Counted from the first letter of the stretch, positions 16,410 to 26,527 are shown. The stretch is DNA of 64,000 nucleotides from DATKFM01 sp963851215 (GCA_963851215.1 CAWKOG010000016.1:558001-622000), one strand, 5' to 3'. The notes: generated by a model from the letters alone, not told the origin. Numbers and translations are program-made.

Positions 16410-17780
16410 CTAGAACAGCCCTTCCGGGGCCGGCGCTGTGGCGGTCACGCCGGCCGGCTTGCCTACGACCACGACCAGCAGCTTCGCGGGATCGAGCAGC
16501 CGCTTCGCCACGCGCTTCACATCCTCGCCGGTGACCGCTTCGACATAGCTGTTGCGCTTCCTGAAGTAATCCGAGCCGAAGCCTTCCTCCTGCACGGCGA
16601 CGAGAATATCGGCGATGCGCTGGCTGCTGGAGAAGCGCAGGGCGTAGGAACCGGTGATGTAGGATTTGGCATCGGCGATCTCTTCCGCCGTCGGCCCGTC
16701 CACCGCCAACCGCGACCATTCCCGGCGCAGGATATCCAGGGTCTCCGCGACGCTTTCATTCTTCGTCGCCACCGTACCCATGATAAGTCCCGTGTGATCC
16801 ATGGTCACGAGGTCAGTGGCGATGGAATAGGCGAGGCCGCGCTTCTCCCGCACCTCTTCGGTGAGCCGCGACGAGAAACCGCCGCCGCCGAGGATGTAGT
16901 TCATGACATAGGCGGCGAAGAAATCGGGATCGTGCCGCTTGAGGCCTTCATGGCCGAACAGCACCACGCTCTGGGGAATATCGCGGTCGACGACAATGGT
17001 CGTGCCGCCATCGGCCGGCGAGACCTCGGCGACGGCGGGCAGATCGGCTTTCTCCGGCAGCGCGCCGAAGGTCTTGTCCAGCAGCATGCCCAGATCCGCC
17101 GGGGTGATGTCGCCGACCACGCCGACGATCAGATTGTCGCGGGCGAAGACGCGCTTCATATAGGCGCGGAAATCCTCGACGGTGACCGCCTTGAGACCCG
17201 CCTCGGTGCCGCTGGTCTGGCGGCTGTAGGGATGGCCGGGGTAACCCAGACGCCACCAGGCGCGGTTGGCAATGGAAGAGGGATCGCCGACATCGCCGGC
17301 GATGGAACTCAGGAGCTGGCCGCGGAGCCGCTCAACCGGATCGGCATCGAAGCGCGGCTGGGTCAGGCCAAGCCGAAGCAGATCGAAGGCCCGATCGCAA
17401 TTCTCCGTCAGGGTGCGGAGGCCGCCGCTGAACTCGTCCATGCCGGCATCGAAGCGCCAGTCGATGGAGAGGTCGTTGAGCGTCTGCTGGAACCCGCGGG
17501 AATCCAGATCGCCCGCCCCTTCATCCAGCAGGCTGGACAGCAGGCTCGTCATGCCTTCCTTGCCCGCGGGATCGAGCACCGAGCCGCCGCGAAAGGCGAG
17601 ACTGAGCGAGATCAGGGGAATGCTGTGATCCTCCACCAGCCAGGCCTTGATCCCGCCGGGGCTGGTGACTTCCTGCAGCTCGATCGCCCGGGCCGGCGAG
17701 GCGAGCGCGAACAGGCCGGCGAAAAGAAGTGCTGTGGCGGGGCGCGCGCAGCGGCCGATCATCGCCAGGATTCCGGTCAT
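16410..17780 (-). CDS. M16 family peptidase-like subunit lacking the zinc motif
   Basis: A 456-residue pitrilysin/MPP-family protein with a signal peptide (ALLFAGLFALASPARA). In the position of the zinc motif HxxEH it has the segment GMTSLLSSLLDEGAG, so it has no catalytic zinc site and should be the non-catalytic partner. The Gly-rich loop YILGGGGFSSRL, used for substrate binding, is kept. ATG 17780 overlaps the stop of the upstream M16 gene as ATGA; the longer open frame to 17894 is upstream-gene sequence. It likely forms a periplasmic heterodimer with the product of the preceding gene. Confidence 0.9.
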   Translation of the reverse strand: MTGILAMIGRCARPATALLFAGLFALASPARAIELQEVTSPGGIKAWLVEDHSIPLISLSLAFRGGSVLDPAGKEGMTSLLSSLLDEGAGDLDSRGFQQTLNDLSIDWRFDAGMDEFSGGLRTLTENCDRAFDLLRLGLTQPRFDADPVERLRGQLLSSIAGDVGDPSSIANRAWWRLGYPGHPYSRQTSGTEAGLKAVTVEDFRAYMKRVFARDNLIVGVVGDITPADLGMLLDKTFGALPEKADLPAVAEVSPADGGTTIVVDRDIPQSVVLFGHEGLKRHDPDFFAAYVMNYILGGGGFSSRLTEEVREKRGLAYSIATDLVTMDHTGLIMGTVATKNESVAETLDILRREWSRLAVDGPTAEEIADAKSYITGSYALRFSSSQRIADILVAVQEEGFGSDYFRKRNSYVEAVTGEDVKRVAKRLLDPAKLLVVVVGKPAGVTATAPAPEGLF

Positions 17781-19135
17781 TCCGCGCCTCCGCTCGGCAG
17801 CAGCGTGCCGGTCACCGAATAGTTGATCTGCAGCACTTTCGCCGCGGCGGTCTTGACCTGCTCCGCGGTGACCGCCTGGATGCGGTCCGGCCATTCTTCG
17901 ATATCCTCAATGGTGCTCCCGGTGGTGAGGCTGGCGCCGATGATGCGCGCCGGCCCGGCGATGCTGTCGCGCGCCTTGATGGCGTCGGACAGCAGCGCCT
18001 TTTTCGCCGCCGCCAGTTCCGCTTCGGTGACGCCGTCGCGCAGCAGGCGGGCGATCTCTTCGTCCGTGGCCTTCTCGACTATGGCGGCATCGGTTCCCGG
18101 CGGCGGCACCGCATAGAAGCCGAAGGTGCCGAGATCGTAAGTGTCCGAATCGAAGTAGGCGCCGGCGCTGGCCGCGATGCGGTCATCGACCACCAGCCGG
18201 CGGTACAGGCGGCTGGTGGTGTTGCCGCCGAGAATTTCAGCCAGCAGCTCGAGCGCATAGACGTCTTCCTTGGGCCCGAGGCGGTAGTTTGGCGCCTGAT
18301 ACTGGCGCGACCATTGCCCCCGTTTCACGTCGGCGCTTTCCAACGTCACGCGGCGTGGCGCGAATTGCGCCGGCTCCTGCGGCCGGCTGCGCACGGGCAC
18401 GTCGCGCTTGGCGATCACGCCATAATACTTCTCCGCCAGCGGCCGCACCTGATCCACGGTGACATCGCCGGCGATGATCAGGATCGCGTTGTTGGGCGCA
18501 TACCAATGGTTGTACCAGTCAAGCGCATCCGCCGTGGTCAGGCCACGCATCTCGTGCTCCCAGCCGATGACCGGCATGCGATAGGGATGATTCAGGAACA
18601 GGCTGGCGCGCATCATCTCCGACAGGCGCGCGCCCGGCTCGTTGTCGGTGCGCTGCCGCCGCTCTTCCAGGATCACGTCCCGTTCCGGCAGCACTTCCTT
18701 GTCGGTGAGCACGAGATTGGCCATGCGGTCCGCCTCGAGCCGCATCACGTCTTCCAGGCGCTCCACCGCCACCGATTGGAAGTACGCGGTGTAGTCCGAT
18801 GAGGTGAAGGCGTTCTCGTCGCCGCCATAGCGCGCCACCTCGGTGGAGAAAGCGCCGGGCAGCACCGTCTTGGTGCCCTTGAACATCAGATGCTCGAGGA
18901 AATGGGCGATGCCGGTCTTGCCGGGCTTCTCGTCGGCGGCGCCGCAGCGGTACCAGACCATGTGGGTGACCACGGGGGCCCGGTGATTTTCCACCACCAC
19001 CACCTGCAGGCCGTTGGCTAGGGTGAAAGTCTGGGGATCGAACACTTTCGCCTGCGCCATGCCGGTGCCGGTGCTGCCGAGAATGAGGGCGGCCAGCGCC
19101 GTCGCGATCCGAGTGTGAATAGCCGAGAGGTTCAT
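17777..19135 (-). CDS. Zinc-dependent M16 peptidase, catalytic subunit
   Basis: A 452-residue M16 metallopeptidase exported by an N-terminal signal peptide (about 29 residues). The inverted zinc motif HFLEH is residues 78-82 and the distal acidic ligand region LEDVMRLEADRM follows. The glycine-rich loop EILGGNTTSRL is present. It probably degrades small peptides in the periplasm together with the catalytically dead paralogue encoded immediately downstream with a 4-bp overlap. The pair follows lspA and the BamF-like gene, a conserved alphaproteobacterial order. Confidence 0.92.
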   Translation of the reverse strand: MNLSAIHTRIATALAALILGSTGTGMAQAKVFDPQTFTLANGLQVVVVENHRAPVVTHMVWYRCGAADEKPGKTGIAHFLEHLMFKGTKTVLPGAFSTEVARYGGDENAFTSSDYTAYFQSVAVERLEDVMRLEADRMANLVLTDKEVLPERDVILEERRQRTDNEPGARLSEMMRASLFLNHPYRMPVIGWEHEMRGLTTADALDWYNHWYAPNNAILIIAGDVTVDQVRPLAEKYYGVIAKRDVPVRSRPQEPAQFAPRRVTLESADVKRGQWSRQYQAPNYRLGPKEDVYALELLAEILGGNTTSRLYRRLVVDDRIAASAGAYFDSDTYDLGTFGFYAVPPPGTDAAIVEKATDEEIARLLRDGVTEAELAAAKKALLSDAIKARDSIAGPARIIGASLTTGSTIEDIEEWPDRIQAVTAEQVKTAAAKVLQINYSVTGTLLPSGGAE

Positions 19136-19239
19136 GAATTGCCCGTTGGGAACGGTTGCGACTGGGGGTGATATAGCGCAAACGGGCGCCGTTGCAGCGG
19201 CGCCCGTCGAAAAGGTGACATCACATCAGCGTCAGCGGC

Positions 19240-19809
19240 TCAGAAGATGCCTTCCAGCAGGCCCTTCTTCTTTCCCTTGATATAGGGCGTATCGCCTTCG
19301 GTCATCGGCTTGCCCTGTTCCATGTTCTCCTGGATGCGCTGGCTCTCGCCCACGGGATCGACAACGGTGCCATAAGGTTCCTGTTCGTGCCAGAACACCA
19401 GGCGGCCGACCACGGAACGGTCGCGCTCGATTTGGGACGCCGTCTCCTCTTCGACTATCTGCCGGATGTTCGGGTCCACATCGACGGCGCCGGCGGTGGT
19501 CAACAGGGCCGCTTCGCCGCTCGAACGGTCGGAGAGATCGATCATGGGCGCCGGTTCGCCGGTGCTCGCGCCGACGACGATCGCCTGCGCCTGGTCCCGG
19601 GTCGCCGGCTCCTGCGGGCGGGGCGCGCCCGGTGCCGGCGGCCGGAGGTTGATATCCGGCGGCATGCTCAGCGGCGCATGGGCGATGACCTGGAACTCGT
19701 CGGGCGCTGTCCGGGTCAGGCCAAGGGACTCGCGAAACGAGTTGCCGCAGCCCGCAAGGACCAGTGCAACCGTCAGAATAGCCAATCCAGCCAGTGGGTT
19801 ATGACGCAT
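19240..19809 (-). CDS. DUF3035 outer-membrane lipoprotein (BamF-like)
   Basis: A 189-residue lipoprotein: signal peptide ending at the lipobox LAGC (mature Cys21), then NSFRESLGLTRTAPDEF, the conserved start of DUF3035 proteins. In Caulobacter a member of this family, BamF, associates with the outer-membrane beta-barrel assembly complex; that role is extrapolated here. The rest is Pro/Glu-rich and largely unstructured, ending in KKKGLLEGIF. It lies 12 bp after lspA, the signal peptidase that would process it, and before the M16 pair. Confidence 0.85.
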   Translation of the reverse strand: MRHNPLAGLAILTVALVLAGCGNSFRESLGLTRTAPDEFQVIAHAPLSMPPDINLRPPAPGAPRPQEPATRDQAQAIVVGASTGEPAPMIDLSDRSSGEAALLTTAGAVDVDPNIRQIVEEETASQIERDRSVVGRLVFWHEQEPYGTVVDPVGESQRIQENMEQGKPMTEGDTPYIKGKKKGLLEGIF

Positions 19810-19821
19810 CGGTGTCTCCTG

Positions 19822-20352
19822 TTACGGCGCTGTTTTACCCTTTTCCTCGCGCCGGAACAATCCGTCCAAAACGAGCATCGAAACGCCGATGAAAATGCAT
19901 GTATCCGCCAGGTTGAAGGCCGGCCATTGGCAGCCGAATCCGCCCAGCCAGACTGTTTCGAGAATGCGGCAAAAACCGGGATAGGCTTCGCCGTGGAACC
20001 AGAGGAAATCGAAGACGGCTTGAAAGCGGAAGCGATCGACAACATTGCCCAGGGCGCCGCCGATGATGAAGCCGAGGCCGATGGCCGGCCAGCGGTGGAC
20101 CTGCCGGGACAGCCAGACGCCGAGGCCGACGACGATGACCAGCGCAACGGCGACGATAAGCCCCCACGGGGCCACCATGCCGAACAAGCTGAAGGCAATG
20201 CCCGGATTCCAGGCGAAGACGAGATCGAAGAACGAGGTTATGGGAATATTGTGCGGCGGATCCATGAGCACGTCGCGGATCCACCATTTGCTGACCTGAT
20301 CCAGCAGCAACGCGGCGACCGCGACAACGATACCCAACCGGAATAGCCGCAC
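19822..20352 (-). CDS. lspA: Lipoprotein signal peptidase LspA
   Basis: A 176-residue inner-membrane aspartyl peptidase with four transmembrane helices that cleaves prolipoprotein signal peptides after lipidation. The two catalytic Asp motifs are GNVVDRFRF and FNLADTCIFIG. An unusual stretch, HGEAYPGFCRILETVWLGGFGCQ, here described by its ends HGEAYPGF and GGFGCQ, sits in the periplasmic loop between them and makes that loop longer than in enterobacterial LspA. The start is 3 bp beyond the ileS stop, consistent with the classic ileS-lspA coupling. Confidence 0.95.
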   Translation of the reverse strand: MRLFRLGIVVAVAALLLDQVSKWWIRDVLMDPPHNIPITSFFDLVFAWNPGIAFSLFGMVAPWGLIVAVALVIVVGLGVWLSRQVHRWPAIGLGFIIGGALGNVVDRFRFQAVFDFLWFHGEAYPGFCRILETVWLGGFGCQWPAFNLADTCIFIGVSMLVLDGLFRREEKGKTAP

Positions 20353-20355
20353 GCG

Positions 20356-23211
20356 CTACTCCGCCGCCGCGCGCGGTCCGAGCGCCTCGGCGCAGCGGCC
20401 GCAGACGCCGTCATGGCCGTGATCGCCCACATCCGGCAGCACGCGCCAGCAGCGCTCGCATTTGTCGCCATCGGCCAGCTCGACCACCACGCCCACATCG
20501 GGCACGTCGGTCAAAGTGAATGCGCCCGCCGGCGCCGTGCCAGGCTGCAACGTTGCCGCCGAGGTGATGGAGATTTCCGCCAGATCGATGCCGGCGAGCG
20601 CATCTATGTAAGCGCCATTGGCAAAGATCTTCGGATGGGCCTGCAGGCTGGCGCCGATGCGCTTGTTCGCCCGCTCCAGCTCGATAGCGCCGGTGACCAC
20701 GCGGCGGAGATCGCGGATCTTGCTCCACTTCGCCGCCAGCGCCTCGTCGCGCCAGCTTTGCGGCACCTCCGGGTAGGTGCGGAGATGCACGCTGTCGGTC
20801 CAGGCCTCGTTCTCCGTGCGGCCGTTGCGGAACTGCCAGGCCTCCTCAGCCGTAAAGCAGAGGATCGGCGCCAGCCAGGTGACGAGGCAATTGAAAACCC
20901 GGTCGAACACCGTCCGCGCGGCGCGGCGGCGCAGGCTGTCGGGCTTGTCGCAATAGAGCGCATCTTTCCGCACATCGAAATAGAAGGCGGAGAGATCGCT
21001 GTCGCAGAAGCTGTAAACAGCGGTGCAGAGATCGCCGAATTCGAAATCATCCACGCAGCGCCGCACATGGGCGTCGAGTTCTGCCAGGCGATGCAAGACC
21101 CAGCGTTCGATCTCCGGCATCAGCGCCGGTTCGACCCGCTCCTTGGCGTCAAAGCCTTCGAGCGCCCCCAGCAGATAGCGGAAGGTCTGGCGCAGGCGGC
21201 GATAGCGCTCGGCATGGAACTTCAGGATGTTGGGGCCGATGCTCTGATCCTCGACATAGTTCGAGCCCACCACCCACAGGCGCAGGATGTCGGCGCCATG
21301 CTGTTTCATCACATCCTGGGGCGCCACCACATTGCCCAGGGACTTGGCCATCTTGCGGCCCTGTTCATCCAGCGTGAAGCCGTGGGTCAGCAGAGCGTTG
21401 TAGGGTGCCCGGCCGCGAGTGCCGCAGGATTCCAGCAGCGATGAATGGAACCAGCCGCGATGCTGGTCGGAGCCTTCGAGATAGAGATCGGCCGGCCAGG
21501 CCAGGTCCGTGTCCTTGCGCGGCTCCAGCACGAAAGCGTGCGATGAGCCGCTTTCGAACCAGACTTCGATGATGTCCTTCACCTGATCATAGTCGTCGGC
21601 ATTGTGTTCGTTGCCGAGGAAGCGGGACGGCGGACTCGAATACCAGGCGTCGGCGCCCTCCTTCTCGAACACATCGGCAATGCGGTCGATGATCTTCTGG
21701 TCCCGCAGCGGCTGTCCGGTCTTCTTGTTCACGAACACGCCGATCGGCACGCCCCAGGCGCGCTGGCGCGACACGCACCAGTCCGGCCGCTGCTCGATCA
21801 TGGCATAGAGGCGGTTGCGGCCCTGGGCGGGAACGAATCTCGTGGCGTCGATGGCGTCCAGCGCCTTCTTGCGCAAATCGTTCGTGTCCATGGAGATGAA
21901 CCACTGGGCGGTGTTGCGGAAGATCAGCGGCGCCTTCGACCGCCAGCTATGGGGATAGCTGTGGGTCAGCTTGCCCTGGGCCAGCAGTGCGCCAGCCTCT
22001 TTCAGCGCGGCGATGACCGAAGGGTCTGCATCGCCTTTTTTGCCGTCGGGGCGCAGCACGCGCTTGCCCGCAAACAGCGGCACATGGGGATAGAACGAGC
22101 CGTCCTCGCTCACGGTCTGCGGCACCTCGATGCCGTTGGCGCGGCCGAGTTCCCAGTCATCGGCGCCATGGCCCGGCGCGATATGGACGATGCCGGTGCC
22201 CTGCTCCGTGGTGACGAAATCGCCGGCGAACATCGGCGCGTCGAAGTCGTAGCCTTTGCCGCGCAGTGGATGCGCGGACACCGTGCCCGCGAGCGCGTCG
22301 CCCTTTCCCGACCACAGCCTGTCAGCACCCGAGATGCCGGTCTCTTTTTCAAAGGTCGCGCGCAGTTCGGTGGCGATCAGCAGCTTGTCGCCAGCGCGCA
22401 CCAGGCTGCCCTCGGCGACCGACGTCACCGCGATGATCTGGTAGTCCATCTCCCTGCCGAAGGCCATCGCCCGGTTGCCGGGGATGGTCCAGGGCGTCGT
22501 CGTCCAGATGACGACGGACGCACCCGACAATTCCTTGAGCGGCGAGCGCAGCACCGGGAACTTCACATAGATCGTGTTCGAGACATGGTCGTGATATTCG
22601 ACCTCGGCCTCGGCCAGCGCGGTTTTCTCCACGGCCGACCACAGCACCGGCTTGGCGCCCTTGTAGAGTCCTCCGTTCATCAGGAACTTGCCGATCTCCC
22701 GGAGGATCTGCGCCTCGGCGGCGAAGGACATGGTGGTGTAGGGCTTCTCCCAATCGCCTTCGACGCCCAGGCGGCGGAATTCCTTGCCCTGCTCGTTCAC
22801 CCATTGCTGGGCGAACTCGCGGCACTCCTTGCGGAACTCGATGATCGGCACCGCGTCCTTGTCCTTGCCGGCGGCGCGATATTTCTCCTCGATCTTCCAT
22901 TCGATCGGCAGGCCGTGGCAGTCCCAGCCCGGCACATAATTGGCGTCCTTGCCCAGCATCTGCTGCGAGCGGTTGACCACGTCCTTCAGGATTTTGTTCA
23001 GGGCATGGCCGATATGGATGGCGCCATTGGCGTAGGGCGGGCCGTCATGGAGGACGAATTTTGGCTTGCCCTTCGATTCCGCGCGCAGGCGCTGGAACAG
23101 ATTCATCTCCTGCCAGCGGGCGAGGAACTTCGGCTCGCGCTCCGGCAGGTTGGCCCGCATCGGGAAGTCGGTCTTCGGCAGAAAGACCGTCGATTTGTAA
23201 TCCACGCTCAT
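20356..23211 (-). CDS. ileS: Isoleucyl-tRNA synthetase
   Basis: A 951-residue class Ia synthetase that charges tRNA-Ile and edits misactivated valine. The HIGH motif occurs in GAIHIGHALNK, the KMSKS motif is KMAKS around Lys620, the CP1 editing domain lies between (WTTTPWTIPGNRAM, HIAPGHGADD), and the C-terminal zinc finger is CERCWR followed by CGRC. ATG 23211 (MSVDYKSTVFLPKTDFPM) overlaps the ribF stop as ATGA. The longer open frame to 23358 is ribF coding sequence. KMAKS in place of KMSKS is a mild variation. Confidence 0.97.
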   Translation of the reverse strand: MSVDYKSTVFLPKTDFPMRANLPEREPKFLARWQEMNLFQRLRAESKGKPKFVLHDGPPYANGAIHIGHALNKILKDVVNRSQQMLGKDANYVPGWDCHGLPIEWKIEEKYRAAGKDKDAVPIIEFRKECREFAQQWVNEQGKEFRRLGVEGDWEKPYTTMSFAAEAQILREIGKFLMNGGLYKGAKPVLWSAVEKTALAEAEVEYHDHVSNTIYVKFPVLRSPLKELSGASVVIWTTTPWTIPGNRAMAFGREMDYQIIAVTSVAEGSLVRAGDKLLIATELRATFEKETGISGADRLWSGKGDALAGTVSAHPLRGKGYDFDAPMFAGDFVTTEQGTGIVHIAPGHGADDWELGRANGIEVPQTVSEDGSFYPHVPLFAGKRVLRPDGKKGDADPSVIAALKEAGALLAQGKLTHSYPHSWRSKAPLIFRNTAQWFISMDTNDLRKKALDAIDATRFVPAQGRNRLYAMIEQRPDWCVSRQRAWGVPIGVFVNKKTGQPLRDQKIIDRIADVFEKEGADAWYSSPPSRFLGNEHNADDYDQVKDIIEVWFESGSSHAFVLEPRKDTDLAWPADLYLEGSDQHRGWFHSSLLESCGTRGRAPYNALLTHGFTLDEQGRKMAKSLGNVVAPQDVMKQHGADILRLWVVGSNYVEDQSIGPNILKFHAERYRRLRQTFRYLLGALEGFDAKERVEPALMPEIERWVLHRLAELDAHVRRCVDDFEFGDLCTAVYSFCDSDLSAFYFDVRKDALYCDKPDSLRRRAARTVFDRVFNCLVTWLAPILCFTAEEAWQFRNGRTENEAWTDSVHLRTYPEVPQSWRDEALAAKWSKIRDLRRVVTGAIELERANKRIGASLQAHPKIFANGAYIDALAGIDLAEISITSAATLQPGTAPAGAFTLTDVPDVGVVVELADGDKCERCWRVLPDVGDHGHDGVCGRCAEALGPRAAAE

Positions 23212-24263
23212 GCGTCGCTCATGCTCGATTTCGGCCCGAGGGCCTGTTGATAGAACTCGCCACCCTCGCGTGAGAGCGGCGCGGCAGGCCGTAGCGGCGC
23301 CAGGGCGCCGGGCGCCGGCCCGTCGTAAGCGGCCAGGATACGGCGCGCCGTCTGGCAATCCTCGGCGATTTGTGCCTGCAAAGCAGGCAACCCGTCAAAC
23401 GCCTTGTCCCCGCGGATATGGTCAATGAAGGCAGCCCTCATATGGCGTCCATAGAGGTCGCCGTCGAAATCCAGCAGGTGCACTTCAAGGTGCGCCTTCG
23501 TGCCGCCCACGGTCGGCCGCGGACCCACATAGGCGGCGCCGTTGCGCCATTCCGTGCCGAGTCCCTCGTCGATGCCCGCCTTTACCGCATAGATGCCATG
23601 GGCCAGCAGCGCATATTCGCCCAGCGCGATATTGGCGGTGGGGAAGCCGAGGCCGCGGCCGATCTTGTCGCCGGCCTCGACGCGGCCCTCCATCTCCCAG
23701 GGCCGGCCGAGCAGCGCCGTGGCCGCGCGGATGCGGCCGGCCGCCAGGTGATCGCGGATGTGGGTGGAGGAATAGACCTCGCCGCCGCCGGTCGCCTGGG
23801 GCGACACCGACGTCACATCGAAGCCATGCACAGCGCCGAGATCGGCGATCAGCGCCGCGTTGCCGGTGCGGCCGCGGCCGAAAACGAAATCGTAGCCGAT
23901 CACCACATGGGCGGCGTCGAGTCCCTCGCTCAGGACTTCAATGACGAAGGCTTCGGCGCTCTTGGCGGCGAGCTCGGCATCGAAATGCAGCACGAACAGA
24001 TGCTCGATGCCCAGCGCCTCCAGCGCCCGCACCTTGATGCGCAGGGGCGTGAGCCGGAACGGCGGCTGGTCCGGCTTGAAATAGCTGCGGGGATGGGGCT
24101 CGAAAGTCATGACCGCCAGCGGCGCCCGCTGCGCCGCCGCGCGCCGAGCCGCTTCCGCCAGCACCGCCTGATGGCCCAGATGGACGCCGTCGAAATTGCC
24201 GATGGCAACGACGGCGCCGCGGGCCTCCGCGGGGACTTCCGTATAGTGTCGAAACAGCCGCAT
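23208..24263 (-). CDS. ribF: Bifunctional riboflavin kinase/FAD synthetase
   Basis: Makes FMN and FAD from riboflavin. The N-terminal adenylyltransferase domain has GNFDGVHLGHQAVL and the segment SSTHIRDHLAAG; the C-terminal kinase domain has GRGLGFPTANIAL and NGAAYVGPRPTVGG. Start ATG 24263 (MRLFRHYTEVP) is supported by the family N-terminus; an upstream ATG at 24395 adds an unsupported 44 residues. The last 30 residues, after RILAAY, are a Pro/Ala-rich tail. It is followed by ileS with a 4-bp overlap. Confidence 0.95.
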   Translation of the reverse strand: MRLFRHYTEVPAEARGAVVAIGNFDGVHLGHQAVLAEAARRAAAQRAPLAVMTFEPHPRSYFKPDQPPFRLTPLRIKVRALEALGIEHLFVLHFDAELAAKSAEAFVIEVLSEGLDAAHVVIGYDFVFGRGRTGNAALIADLGAVHGFDVTSVSPQATGGGEVYSSTHIRDHLAAGRIRAATALLGRPWEMEGRVEAGDKIGRGLGFPTANIALGEYALLAHGIYAVKAGIDEGLGTEWRNGAAYVGPRPTVGGTKAHLEVHLLDFDGDLYGRHMRAAFIDHIRGDKAFDGLPALQAQIAEDCQTARRILAAYDGPAPGALAPLRPAAPLSREGGEFYQQALGPKSSMSDA

Positions 24264-24407
24264 CGTTCCCGACCTAGGATCCAATCCCAATATGTAATCG
24301 CGCCCGGCACTTGGCCGGTGCGAGCATAGCGTCAGCGCGCCCTTATAGGGCGGCCGGCCAGTTTGCGTAAGGGCCGGCGCCGGGCCGGCCAACAATCTGG
24401 GAGATAG

Positions 24408-24857
24408 CTACTCCGCGGCCTGCGCCAGGCCGGCGCGGCGGGGCACCATCAGCATCGCCTCGCCATCGATCACCTGGGTCTCGCCCACATGGCAGACCGT
24501 GGAGACCGTAATTCGGGCGCGCTCCTGGTCAACCGCGGTGACGGTGACCCGTGCCGTGACGGTGTCGCCGATGCGCACCGGGGCTTTGAACTTGAGGTTC
24601 TGGCTGATGTAAATGCAGCCCGGACCCGGCAGCTTGGTGCCGAGCACGGTGGAGATAAAGCTGGCGGTCAGCATGCCATGGGCGATCCGGCCCTTGAACA
24701 TTGTCTTCTGGGCGAACTGCTCGTCCAGATGCACCGGATTGCTGTCGCCGGAGATGCCGCAGAAAAGGACGATGTCGGCCTCGGTCACGGTGCGCGAATA
24801 GATTTCCGTCATGCCGACGGTCATGTCTTCGAAAAAGTGGCCGTGCAATTCAAGCAT
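24408..24857 (-). CDS. MaoC-like (R)-specific enoyl-CoA hydratase
   Basis: A 149-residue single hot-dog domain. The hydratase motif is GDSNPVHLDEQFA with catalytic Asp and His, followed by KGRIAHGMLTASFISTVLG, as in PhaJ-type (R)-specific enoyl-CoA hydratases. These feed polyhydroxyalkanoate synthesis or act in fatty-acid breakdown. It precedes ribF by 144 bp on the same strand, an arrangement seen in other alphaproteobacteria; a functional link to ribF is not apparent. Confidence 0.88.
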   Translation of the reverse strand: MLELHGHFFEDMTVGMTEIYSRTVTEADIVLFCGISGDSNPVHLDEQFAQKTMFKGRIAHGMLTASFISTVLGTKLPGPGCIYISQNLKFKAPVRIGDTVTARVTVTAVDQERARITVSTVCHVGETQVIDGEAMLMVPRRAGLAQAAE

Positions 24858-25093
24858 CGCTGCTGGTCCTTAAGTGCCGCTGTAAGACGGAGGGCCAAAT
24901 CACCCTTCGCACTTGCAGTATTCTTGTGCGCCGCAAAATTCGCAAGCACTATGCATACGATCACAGACGCATGCGACATCTTGCAGAGCAATAATTTCGT
25001 CAAAGTTAAAGAACAAAACAGGAACTTTGTTGCAGTCCTGACTCAACCCTTGGGGTCGGGGGGCCGTTCCTCGACGGCCAAGGCGGGATTTAA

Positions 25094-26527
25094 CTAGGCC
25101 GATTTGGGCTTTCGCGGCTCGATCGGCAATTGCTTTGCCAGCCCTGTCATTTCCTCGAACGCCGCCGCGGCGGACAGCAGCGCCGCTTCGCCCCGGGGCT
25201 TGCCGACCATCTGCAGCCCCACCGGCCGTCCATCTTTGGTAAATCCGCAGGGCACGGAGATCGCCGGGCAGGATGTCAGAGTGATCGCATAGGCAAGGCG
25301 CAGCCATTCGACATAGTTGTCGAAGACCACGCCGTTGATCTCGCGGATCCAGCGGGTCTTCACGTCGAAGGGCGCAACAGGGGCCGCCGGGCAGAGCAGC
25401 AGATCGTGGGTCTGGAAAAACTGCACGATGCGGTGGTAGAGCGCGCCCCGCGCCAGCTCCGCCCGCGCGATGTCGCCGGCAGTGACTTTCAGCCCAAGCT
25501 CGATGTTCCAGATCACATCGGGCTTCAGCTTGTCGCGCTGGGTTTCATAGAGCGCGGCATAACCGGCGACGAAGCCCGCGGCGCGCAAGGTCTTGAACGA
25601 GTCGATGGCGCCGGTGAAATCGGGACAGGCTTCCTCGACGGCGGCGCCCAGATCGTGGAAGCGGCGCGCCGCGGCGGCGCAGATCTCCCGCACTTCCGCA
25701 TCCACGGGCACGATGCCGAGATCGGGCGAGAAGCCGACGCGCTTCGGCCGCCGCTTCGCCGCCGCCGCGGCCTGAAAAAATTCCCGGGGCGATTCCAGCG
25801 ACAGCGGATCCTCGATATGCCAGCCGGCCATGGCATCCAGCATCAGCGCCGCGTCGCCGACCGTGCGGCCCATGGGTCCTTCCACCGAGAGCGTGCCGAA
25901 GGGCCGCTCGTTCGGTCCGTTGGCGACGCGGCCAGGACTCGGGCGCAGACCGACGACCGAACAGTAGCTGGCGGGCGTGCGCAGGCTGCCGCCGAGATCC
26001 GAGCCGGTTGCGAGCCATACCTGCCCCGTCGCCAGCGCCACAGCGGCACCGCCGGAGGAACCGGCGCAGGTCAATCTGGTGTTCCAGGGATTGAGCGTCT
26101 CGCCGAACACCTCGTTGAAAGTGTTGGCGCCGGCGCCGAACTCCGGCGTGTTGGATTTGCCCATGGTGATGCAGCCGCGCTCTTCCAGCCGCTCCACCAT
26201 GATGTCGGAGCGCTCGGGCACATGATCGGCATAGATCGGCGAACCATAGGTCGTGCGCACGCCCGCCACATCGTTGAGATCTTTCACCGCGATCGGCAGG
26301 CCGGCGAGCCAGGGCGAGGCATCCGGCGCCCTGCCCGCCATGATGCGCCGCGCGTGATCCCGCGCGCGATCGAGGCAGAGCGTGGGCATGGCATTCACCG
26401 CCTTGTCCGTCGCGGCAATGCGCGCCGCCGACGCCTCGACCAGCTCCAGCGGCGAGACCTTGCGCTCGGCCAGCAGGCGCACGGCTTCCTGCGCGGTCAG
26501 CGACGTGAGCCGTGAGTCTGCGGCCAT
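25094..26527 (-). CDS. Amidase signature family hydrolase
   Basis: A 477-residue amidase with the Ser-cisSer-Lys triad: Lys82 in PIAVKD, Ser157 in CAGSSGGAAVALATG, and nucleophile Ser181 in GSDLGGSLRTPAS. The family includes amidases, aryl acylamidases and GatA. GatB/GatC are not nearby and the GatA tail is missing, so a stand-alone amidase is favoured. ATG 26527 is divergent from nhaA. The substrate is unknown. Confidence 0.9.
   Translation of the reverse strand: MAADSRLTSLTAQEAVRLLAERKVSPLELVEASAARIAATDKAVNAMPTLCLDRARDHARRIMAGRAPDASPWLAGLPIAVKDLNDVAGVRTTYGSPIYADHVPERSDIMVERLEERGCITMGKSNTPEFGAGANTFNEVFGETLNPWNTRLTCAGSSGGAAVALATGQVWLATGSDLGGSLRTPASYCSVVGLRPSPGRVANGPNERPFGTLSVEGPMGRTVGDAALMLDAMAGWHIEDPLSLESPREFFQAAAAAKRRPKRVGFSPDLGIVPVDAEVREICAAAARRFHDLGAAVEEACPDFTGAIDSFKTLRAAGFVAGYAALYETQRDKLKPDVIWNIELGLKVTAGDIARAELARGALYHRIVQFFQTHDLLLCPAAPVAPFDVKTRWIREINGVVFDNYVEWLRLAYAITLTSCPAISVPCGFTKDGRPVGLQMVGKPRGEAALLSAAAAFEEMTGLAKQLPIEPRKPKSA

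Noticed and set aside
24858..25093. A small gene or RNA in the maoC-amidase gap
   Set aside because: The open frames are shadows without family features; only a short GGCCGT/ACGGCC hairpin near 25065 is visible, too weak to call.
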